The notes beneath the pieces are model-generated. The model searched no databases and was not told the DNA's origin. It saw nothing but the letters and a program-made list of their open reading frames with translations. Source: an uncultured Eubacteriales bacterium (lineage in GTDB: Bacteria; Bacillota; Clostridia; Christensenellales; CAG-917). Taken from it: DNA of 11,210 bases. Positions 6,249 through 11,210 of this stretch are shown piece after piece. The stretch spans positions 1 to 11,210 of the forward strand of contig URIX01000052.1 of NCBI GenBank assembly GCA_900547975.1. Direction: 5' to 3'. The position numbers and the translations under genes are program-made. Within the stretch, counting starts at the first letter, position 1. Every line of letters begins with the position of its first letter.

Positions 6249-6277
6249 ATTATATCAATAAAAAAAAGAATTGTAAA
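6249..6277 (-). promoter_or_regulatory. Sigma-A type promoter of the alpha-galactosidase gene
   Basis: Read on the minus strand, TTTACA (6277-6272) is followed after 17 nt by TATAAT (6254-6249). The expected start is near 6242, giving a leader of roughly 28 nt that includes the AGGGGG ribosome site. It is one mismatch from consensus. No operator can be defined by eye. This is the only good promoter I see for the six-gene minus-strand block. Confidence 0.7.
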
Positions 6278-6391
6278 TAACAAATATGCGGAAAACGTCA
6301 CAATTAAACTTTCAGCCGTCGCCATTGCCGACTTTACAAAAGCACAAAAGAATACGCAACGATTCTCTTTCGCAATCTCGAAAAGCACAAA

Positions 6392-6419
6392 AAAAACCGC
6401 AACATAACGCGCGGTTTTT
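6392..6419 (-). terminator. Rho-independent terminator after the SSB-like gene
   Basis: AAAAACCGC (6392-6400) pairs perfectly with GCGGTTTTT (6411-6419) around a 10-nt loop. On the minus strand the stem is followed by a run of T (complement of 6389-6396), so it suits termination of the deacetylase/SSB-like unit about 100 nt past its stop. The A/T tracts on both sides would allow some function in either direction. Of the 6215-6522 gap, the rest holds the galactosidase promoter and two direct copies of AAAAGCACAAAA (6338-6349, 6381-6392), with no gene that I can support. Confidence 0.75.
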
Positions 6420-6522
6420 CGCAGTTTGTTTATATTCTTCGATGCAATCGATTTGCCGGATTATTCTCTTTTTCGGTCGCTATTGTCTTTTGCCGTCAAC
6501 GATAAATTGTAACCGACCAAGA

Positions 6523-7149
6523 TTAGTTTTCGATTTCCTTTTCTTGCTCGAATTTTGTTATAGACACCTCATACGCCACTCTTTCTTCGACGCTTCCGTC
6601 GTCAAGTGCCTTTTGGTAAATTCTCGATTGAATGCGCCCAACGAGATGTATTTTTTCGCCGACTCGGAACATAGAGGCATAGCGCGCGTTTCTTCCCCAC
6701 GCGATTGCAGGGATATAGTCGGATTTGTTGTACGCCCTGTTCACCGCAATGAGCAAATCGGCGATTTCTCGTTTGAAAGGCGTTGTGCGATACACGGGTT
6801 GCTTGCAAACGTAGCCCTCTATTTCTATAACGTTGGGCGCGTTGTCGTCGCACTCGCAAAGTTCTCTCACAAACACCCTAAGCACGAGTTTGCTCTTGCC
6901 GTCGGCAATCTTGTTATAACTTCTGAATTGCCCGATTAACCCGATTAGATTGCCGATTTCAAACGAGCCGCCTTCCATAAGTCTGTCGCTTATCGTGATG
7001 GGTATTACGTCGTTTTGTCCCGACAGTCTTGCAACCGAAACCGTCATATCGTAAAACTTTTCGCCCATAATTTCGTGAGAAAATTCAGGCTCGCTCGCAA
7101 TTTGCCCCGAAAGGTAAACTTGATTGTTTTGCATTTGTTCGTAACTCAT
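6523..7149 (-). CDS. SSB-like protein with two tandem OB folds
   Basis: A 208-residue protein that looks like two single-stranded-DNA-binding (OB-fold) domains in a row. The first spans about 10-98 (VYLSGQIASEPEFSHE, FYDMTVSVARLSGQNDVIPITISD). The second spans about 106-201 (NVIEIEGYVCKQPVYRTTP, REIADLLIAVNRAYNKSDYIPAIAWGRNARYA, GEKIHLVGRIQSRIY) and is the better match to SSB. The acidic C-terminal tip with terminal DIPF/IPF that recruits partners in canonical SSB is missing; the protein ends KEIEN. Such tandem-OB SSB-like proteins occur in Clostridia next to the standard ssb. It is cytoplasmic, with a presumed role in binding single-stranded nucleic acid. An excellent AGGAGG site precedes the ATG. 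The gene starts 16 nt after the deacetylase stop, so the two are almost surely one transcript. Confidence 0.85.
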   Translation of the reverse strand: MSYEQMQNNQVYLSGQIASEPEFSHEIMGEKFYDMTVSVARLSGQNDVIPITISDRLMEGGSFEIGNLIGLIGQFRSYNKIADGKSKLVLRVFVRELCECDDNAPNVIEIEGYVCKQPVYRTTPFKREIADLLIAVNRAYNKSDYIPAIAWGRNARYASMFRVGEKIHLVGRIQSRIYQKALDDGSVEERVAYEVSITKFEQEKEIEN

Positions 7150-7165
7150 AAATCCTCCTGTACGT

Positions 7166-7930
7166 CTATACGTTTTTGTGTTGTATTCCGTTTGAATCTA
7201 TCGTGTACCCCTCTGTCAACACGAGGTCGGCGATTGTCACAAACTCGAATCCTTGCGCTCTCAAAGCGGTCAAAACCATAGGCAACGCGTCGAGAACGTG
7301 GTCGCTGTTGTTGTGAAAAAGCACTATATCGCCGCTCTTTGCCTTTGGCACTACCCTGTCGTATATCTGCTTTGCAGATATACCTTTCCAGTCGAGCGAG
7401 TCGATTGACCATTGCACGCCGACCATATTCAATCCTTCCAACGAAGTCATAAGTTTGTTGTTGTAGTCGCCGAACGGGGCGCGAAAATACTTCGGCTTTT
7501 TGCCCGTCAAATCGAAAACTCTGTCGTTGACGTATTCAATCTCGTTTTCAATCTCGTTTTCGCTGAGTTTTGGCATATTCAAGTGGTTGCGAGAGTGATT
7601 TCCTATCTCGAATCCGGCTTCCGCAATGGCTTTGGTTTCCTTTTCGTACTTATCTATCCAGAATCCGACGAGAAAAAACGTACCTTTTGCGTTATACTCG
7701 CTCATTATGTCGAGAATACCTTGCGTTTTGTCCGCGCCCCACGCCGCGTCGAACGTGAGCGCAATCGCTTTTTTGTCTGTATCAACGCCGTACACGGGCA
7801 CTTTTCTCGTGCTTTTGCAGAAGTACACGCCCGCGCTGTTCGTCACGCCGACGGAAGCCGTCAGCACCGCAAACGCGATAATCAGCGACGCCACCGCTAC
7901 TATACTTGCTTTTTTGACCGTAACAATCAT
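7166..7930 (-). CDS. Membrane-anchored polysaccharide deacetylase (NodB domain, PdaB-like)
   Basis: A carbohydrate esterase family 4 type protein of 254 residues from the ATG at 7930; the numbering below counts from the in-frame TTG at 7933. A hydrophobic segment (about 10-33) serves as signal peptide or anchor, and a NodB domain covers about 55-245. Motifs: TFDAAWG (60-66) with D62; the zinc histidines in NHSRNH (H113, H117); RAPFGDYN (151-158); WSIDSLDW (175-182); and LFHNN (205-209) with H207. In classical NodB enzymes motif 1 is TFDD; here the second Asp is Ala, as I recall for PdaB-like clostridial proteins. Likely role: outer-surface deacetylation of peptidoglycan or another wall glycan, possibly in sporulation. 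The ATG is preferred over the TTG because GGGGTG lies 4 nt before the ATG but only 1 nt before the TTG. Confidence 0.88.
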   Translation of the reverse strand: MIVTVKKASIVAVASLIIAFAVLTASVGVTNSAGVYFCKSTRKVPVYGVDTDKKAIALTFDAAWGADKTQGILDIMSEYNAKGTFFLVGFWIDKYEKETKAIAEAGFEIGNHSRNHLNMPKLSENEIENEIEYVNDRVFDLTGKKPKYFRAPFGDYNNKLMTSLEGLNMVGVQWSIDSLDWKGISAKQIYDRVVPKAKSGDIVLFHNNSDHVLDALPMVLTALRAQGFEFVTIADLVLTEGYTIDSNGIQHKNV

Positions 7931-7941
7931 CAAACACCCCG

Positions 7942-7947
7942 ATTATA
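7942..7947 (-). promoter_or_regulatory. Probable -10 box of the deacetylase gene
   Basis: A perfect TATAAT on the minus strand lies 11 nt before the ATG at 7930. Transcription would start about 4-6 nt before the ATG, leaving little room for a leader. No good -35 is present at 16-18 nt; the best is a weak TTCAAT at 19 nt. The call rests on the -10 alone. Confidence 0.4.
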
Positions 7948-8072
7948 TGCTCGGCGCAGGTGCAAAATTGAAGAAATTATGTCGCCAAAAGTCGATTTTT
8001 CTTCTTTTTCGTTTAATTCCTTCCCTCACGCCTACGATAAATCTATTTTGCGACAAATCGAATTAGAACAAC

Positions 8073-8098
8073 GCAGTATGAAAAACGTTTAATACTGC
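8073..8098. promoter_or_regulatory. Inverted repeat upstream of the plus-strand membrane-protein promoter
   Basis: GCAGTAT (8073-8079) and ATACTGC (8092-8098) form perfect 7-bp arms around a 12-nt centre that itself contains the palindrome AAACGTTT (8083-8090). It ends 20 nt before the -35 box of the gene at 8155. It could be an operator for the divergent 7930/8155 intergenic region, or a remnant hairpin. The rest of 7948-8072 shows nothing I can name. Confidence 0.35.
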
Positions 8099-8118
8099 CT
8101 TCATTTCGGGCATTTGTT

Positions 8119-8147
8119 TTGACAAGCGCAATAGGCGGTAGTATAAT
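8119..8147 (+). promoter_or_regulatory. Consensus sigma-A promoter giving a leaderless mRNA
   Basis: TTGACA (8119-8124), a 17-nt spacer and TATAAT (8142-8147) match the housekeeping consensus at every base. Seven nucleotides later the ATG of the downstream gene begins (8155), so the expected transcription start falls on or within a base of the start codon. Confidence 0.85.
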
Positions 8148-8154
8148 AAGCGAT

Positions 8155-9075
8155 ATGAAACGTATAGCAACTCAAAAAAACGGATTTTGGAAACGCGTGG
8201 GTATCAACATCCCCTTCGTTTTGATGATCACGGCAATGGTCGCGCTGTTTTCGGGTTGTCTTCTTATGTGGTTTTACGCAATAGCGTCGATTGTCGCGTT
8301 CAAAAGTTCAATGATTTTCCTCATTCTCGCAGGCACGGGGACGCTCTGTTTGGGTTTGGGACTTGCCCTAATCCCCGCATACCGCAAATATCACGAGTTC
8401 TACGACAAAAAAATGGGTTGGGAATACCCCGACAAGCCTAAAAAAGAGGAACAAACCACCGTCAACGATGGCAAAAAGTCGTTTAAGGACTATCTTACTC
8501 TTTCCAACATTTCGCTTGCGATAATCGCACTCGGCGCGGTTTTCACGATAATATCCGCCGCTTTGGGTTGCATAAACCGCGAAACGTGGATCAACGACAC
8601 CGATTCGTTTATGAAAGACAGCGGATATATGACCGAACCGATGCACGTCGTCAATCTCAAAGACCCCATTCAAGGTCAGAACGCAGGCGACAAAAACGTC
8701 ACGGCAATCAATATCGATTTCAAAGACAAACAAGCGGTTATAGTTTACGTCGGCACGGAATCCCCCGACAAACTCGGCTTCGTCACTTACGACTACTATA
8801 TTAAGTACGAAAATCAAGTGGTAAAAACTCGCACAAAAGACGGCGTTATCACTCTTTCGGAATCCCCCGCCCCCAAGCGCGACGACACGACGATAAAGAA
8901 ACTTTTCTTCTTTATGTTCAAGGACTTCGACGTTGAAAAGCAAGTGATAATCTACCTTCCCGAAGATACGCGCAAGGGCTCGCCCAACGAAATCGAAATC
9001 ATCGGCAAAAACGTCATTTACGCAAAGCCTACCGCTTCAACCGACGGACAGGAAAAAAACGAACTTTCGAAATAA
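8155..9075 (+). CDS. Unrecognised membrane protein with three helices and an exposed beta-rich domain
   Basis: A 306-residue protein that I do not recognise. It has three hydrophobic helices near 18-44, 52-76 and 117-139. Between the second and third is a charged loop (77-116: YDKKMGWEYPDKPKKEEQ). After the third comes a soluble domain of about 165 residues with alternating strands: NVTAINIDFKDKQAVIVYVG (181-200), TYDYYIKYENQVVKT (211-225), and VEKQVIIYLPEDT (260-272). The IIYLPEDT strand and overall spacing recall DUF4097-type beta domains, but the match is weak and I leave the function open. The start is the ATG at 8155; a TTG at 8119 would place the -35 box inside the gene and is rejected. 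No Shine-Dalgarno can exist if transcription starts at the ATG. It is the only plus-strand gene in the window and ends before the terminator at 9211-9235. Confidence 0.8.
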   Translation: MKRIATQKNGFWKRVGINIPFVLMITAMVALFSGCLLMWFYAIASIVAFKSSMIFLILAGTGTLCLGLGLALIPAYRKYHEFYDKKMGWEYPDKPKKEEQTTVNDGKKSFKDYLTLSNISLAIIALGAVFTIISAALGCINRETWINDTDSFMKDSGYMTEPMHVVNLKDPIQGQNAGDKNVTAINIDFKDKQAVIVYVGTESPDKLGFVTYDYYIKYENQVVKTRTKDGVITLSESPAPKRDDTTIKKLFFFMFKDFDVEKQVIIYLPEDTRKGSPNEIEIIGKNVIYAKPTASTDGQEKNELSK

Positions 9076-9210
9076 GTCGAGCGTTTGAAAAGCAAACGGC
9101 GTGCAATGACAAGTCGCACTATTAAAACGCAATCGGCAAAAAGCAAACACGATTAAGACTTCAAATACTCTACACATTTGCCTAACAGAATAAAACCTAA
9201 TTCCGACAAA

Positions 9211-9235
9211 AAAACGACGGGGATTCCGTCGTTTT
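9211..9235. terminator. Bidirectional Rho-independent terminator between convergent genes
   Basis: AAAACGACGG (9211-9220) and CCGTCGTTTT (9226-9235) form a perfect 10-bp stem with a GGATT loop. A long T run follows on the plus strand (9238-9245), and an A run precedes it (9208-9214), which gives a T run on the minus strand. It can therefore end transcripts of both the plus-strand gene ending at 9075 and the minus-strand gene ending at 9357. Confidence 0.88.
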
Positions 9236-9270
9236 GCTTTTTTTTATTGCGTGCAATCACGCTCTTTTCC

Positions 9271-9322
9271 TGTCGCAATCGCCACAAAATTATGTCGCAA
9301 TCGCTAAAATAGTGCCACAATC
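9271..9322. repeat. Short direct repeats with ~21-nt spacing
   Basis: TGTCGCAATCGC occurs at 9271-9282 and again at 9293-9304, with a degenerate third copy TGCCACAATC at 9313-9322. The spacing of 20-22 nt is about two helical turns. The repeats lie between the terminator and the 3' end of the DUF6320-like gene, where an operator is not expected. I can assign no role. Confidence 0.35.
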
Positions 9323-9356
9323 AAGCCGCCAATATGCGATTTGCCGTTGCGTATTG

Positions 9357-10046
9357 TCAGACAAAGAAACGCTTTTTGATTTCGCTTCCCAACACTTGTC
9401 TGCCGAAAATCAGCGAGAATGCAATCTCTGCAAGTCCAACGCCGAGCGTTGCAAGAGATGCTATCCAATTATAACCGGCATAGTGCAAAGACAAGCAATA
9501 GTTGAGCGGGAACAAGGCGATCATAAACAGCGCAAGCACAAAGGAGTGGAAAGCATATCTATACCACTTTTTCGTGATGACTGCGGTGAGCAACGTCACG
9601 ACGCTAAGCGCGCCTGCCGCGCAAGGTATTACGTAAGAAAGCGCGATGTAGAACTTGCCAAAGTGCAAACTCACAAGAATCGCAAGAATCATGAGCCAGA
9701 AAGTCGATCTGTAATAGAACGTCCTAAGATCCGTGCGGAAGAACGCGAATTGTCCGATGACAAGCCAGAAGAATCCGACGGATGCAAGCCCGATGTAGAT
9801 GATCGAATAAACCTTGGATATCACGGACGCGAGCAGCAAGCCCACAAGCGTAAGCACGGAGAGTGCGATAAACACGTCCCTGACGGTCTTTTTTGCGTTG
9901 AGTCTTTTTTCGTTGGCGTTGTATGGGGCAAAATCAAAGTCCTTGTCCGTTTTGTCCGTTGCCTCGACAAGTCCTGCGCCGCAAAGGGGGCAGTTGTCGT
10001 CATATTCGGGATGATACGTTTTGCAAAGTCTACAATATTTCATCAT
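9357..10046 (-). CDS. Zinc-ribbon membrane protein, DUF6320-like
   Basis: A 229-residue protein with an N-terminal zinc ribbon (CRLC at 5-8 and CPLC at 19-22), an acidic linker (23-50), then about six membrane helices (roughly 56-76, 80-103, 113-128, 132-157, 164-184, 193-215). This layout matches DUF6320 proteins of Bacillota, which I recall next to condensation/alcohol-acetyltransferase-like proteins, as here. Biochemical function is unknown; a membrane partner for the acyltransferase is a reasonable guess. The ATG at 10046 overlaps the upstream stop as ATGA. A second ATG at 10043 is better spaced from the GGAG site (7 nt rather than 4), so the true start may be one codon later. Translational coupling with the upstream gene is very likely. 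Confidence 0.85.
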   Translation of the reverse strand: MMKYCRLCKTYHPEYDDNCPLCGAGLVEATDKTDKDFDFAPYNANEKRLNAKKTVRDVFIALSVLTLVGLLLASVISKVYSIIYIGLASVGFFWLVIGQFAFFRTDLRTFYYRSTFWLMILAILVSLHFGKFYIALSYVIPCAAGALSVVTLLTAVITKKWYRYAFHSFVLALFMIALFPLNYCLSLHYAGYNWIASLATLGVGLAEIAFSLIFGRQVLGSEIKKRFFV

Positions 10047-11210
10047 TTATCTCCGTTTGTCTCGATGTACACGTCAAGACCTTCCGCCGTCAACGCTCTG
10101 ACGAACTCTTTTTCAAGATGTGAGGATTTGAATGTTCTTGAGAACGTCAGCACGCACTCGTCGCCGAACGTCACGCCGGCAAGTTTGTAGCCCGAGTCCT
10201 TCGGCTCTTTCAAGCAAAACTCCACCCTGTCCGCTATCTCGAACAATTCTTTGGGCGGATTGAGACGTCCGTAGTTTGAAAAGTCCATAGAAACGGCTTT
10301 GTTGTCCATAATATATTTTGTGATTTTTAGACCGATATCTTTGAGTGCGAGAGGCACGAGCGCGATAAATTTGTTGCGTTCTTCACGCATATTCGCGTTG
10401 ACGTTCTCTTGCAAATACTTTTCGTTGAGTTGCTCTTTGAAGCACTCTTTGACCGCGTCAACATAGGCTTGGATGCCGCCGTCCACGCTGTTTTTGAGCG
10501 TCACGTCAAGATAGAACGAGAAGTTGCGCACGGTGTCGGACGGGAAGAATTTGCGAAGATTGACAGGCACTCTTGCGTTGATATCCTTGTTGCTGCCCTC
10601 TTTTTTGCGCATATCGAACATAATGCCGAATATGATCGCAAGCACGTATTCCGTGATGGTTGCGCCGTATTCTTTCGCCTTTTGGTTGAGCTTCGATGCG
10701 GAAGTGATCACGTGAGTCATCACGCCGTGACGAGCCTTGGGGAGCTTGGGGATATAAGTAAAATTGATCTTTCTTTTTGCGTAGTCGTGTTTTTCGGCAT
10801 ACACTTGAAAACTGTCTTCGATCTCGGTGGGCGTCGGCAAATCGCGATAGTCCTTTGCGCTCTTGTAGTCTTCGATTCGCTTACCCGTCTTGATCTCGTA
10901 GTATCTTGCAAGCAAGCTCATAAGGAAAGTCGAACCGCCCGTGCCGTCCGTGATGCTGTGGAAGAACTCGCATCCGATTCTGTAATCGCTGTACACCACT
11001 CTGAAAAGATAGCGTTTGCCGTCAAGAGGAATGGGTTGGAAAGAATAAAGACTCTCTTTCTCCACTCTGGGTTTGAAGGGCAATCTCTCAAAATAGTACC
11101 AGAACGCGCCGCGCTTGATGGTGACCATAAGTGTCGGAAATCTCGGCACGAGATCGTCAAGTGCCTGTTGCAAAACCTCGCCGTCCACTCTCTCTTTCAT
11201 CACCGCCGCA
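10043..11210 (-). CDS. Condensation/alcohol-acetyltransferase-like protein, N-terminus cut by window edge
   Basis: The visible 388 residues resemble the chloramphenicol-acetyltransferase/condensation-domain superfamily, in particular bacterial proteins annotated as alcohol acetyltransferase. The active-site motif HxxxDG is present as FHSITDGTGG. In numbering from the GTG at 11203, catalytic H82 is followed by D86 and G87. Near the N-terminus, EVLQQALDDLVPRFPTL and RGAFWYYFE are typical of these proteins. The second half holds ARVPVNLRKFFPSDTVRNFSF, corresponding to the P-x-N-x-R strand of the fold. The frame is open to the right edge (AAV before MKERV), and family members have extra residues before this point, so the real start lies outside the window and the GTG at 11203 should not be taken as start. 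No carrier-protein or adenylation domain is attached. Acyl donor and acceptor are unknown. Confidence 0.87.
   Translation of the reverse strand, partial: AAVMKERVDGEVLQQALDDLVPRFPTLMVTIKRGAFWYYFERLPFKPRVEKESLYSFQPIPLDGKRYLFRVVYSDYRIGCEFFHSITDGTGGSTFLMSLLARYYEIKTGKRIEDYKSAKDYRDLPTPTEIEDSFQVYAEKHDYAKRKINFTYIPKLPKARHGVMTHVITSASKLNQKAKEYGATITEYVLAIIFGIMFDMRKKEGSNKDINARVPVNLRKFFPSDTVRNFSFYLDVTLKNSVDGGIQAYVDAVKECFKEQLNEKYLQENVNANMREERNKFIALVPLALKDIGLKITKYIMDNKAVSMDFSNYGRLNPPKELFEIADRVEFCLKEPKDSGYKLAGVTFGDECVLTFSRTFKSSHLEKEFVRALTAEGLDVYIETNGDK

Noticed and set aside
8119..8154. TTG start adding 12 residues to the plus-strand membrane protein
   Set aside because: The TTG is the first three bases of a perfect -35 box and would lie upstream of the expected transcription start.
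9082..9098. Hairpin CGTTTG-AAAAG-CAAACG as terminator of the plus-strand gene
   Set aside because: It has a weak stem with no T-tract; the strong terminator is at 9211-9235.
11201..11203. GTG as the start of the acyltransferase-like gene
   Set aside because: The frame continues to the window edge, and family members have extra N-terminal residues before this point, so the gene is simply cut.

Overview
The window looks like chromosomal DNA of a Gram-positive Bacillota, most likely an uncultured gut-type member of the Clostridia. The evidence is a condensed sepF/lspA/rluD division cluster, a clostridial-type polysaccharide deacetylase, a tandem-OB SSB-like protein, an acyltransferase/DUF6320 pair, purine-rich Shine-Dalgarno sites and sigma-A style promoters. 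The lineage is inferred from gene content only. I see no rRNA, tRNA, CRISPR array, transposase or phage gene.

Layout. Positions 1-6214 hold six minus-strand genes. In transcription order they are a cytoplasmic GH36-type alpha-galactosidase (with its own promoter near 6249-6277), yggS, sepF, lspA, rluD, and an ABC exporter cut off by the left edge at its Walker A motif. yggS-sepF-lspA-rluD is a shortened form of the Gram-positive ylm/division cluster; ylmG, ylmH, divIVA and ileS are absent from it. Positions 6523-7930 hold a second minus-strand unit, a membrane-anchored polysaccharide deacetylase followed by a two-OB-fold SSB-like protein, ending in a terminator at 6392-6419. At 8155-9075 the only plus-strand gene encodes an unrecognised three-helix membrane protein. 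Its consensus promoter lies so close to the ATG that the mRNA should be leaderless. A bidirectional terminator (9211-9235) separates it from a convergent minus-strand pair: a condensation/alcohol-acetyltransferase-like protein (cut by the right edge) translationally coupled to a zinc-ribbon DUF6320-like membrane protein.

The most unusual content is not protein coding. Two intergenic stretches (about 3470-3572 and 4325-4537) are built almost entirely of consecutive small perfect hairpins. Stems are mostly 5-8 bp with loops of about 3 nt. Almost every stem has a different sequence, while short linkers (ATATCGC, ATC, GTGAAAT on the transcribed strand) recur. Related elements overlap the 3' ends of yggS and the galactosidase gene. 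A third element, a bulged hairpin plus an AT heptamer repeat, overlaps the 3' end of rluD. I recognise no named repeat family here, and these arrays are the best candidate for something undescribed. Other points of interest are a very long Asn/Gln/Glu-rich C-terminal tail on LspA, a SepF without an evident N-terminal membrane helix, and the predicted leaderless gene.
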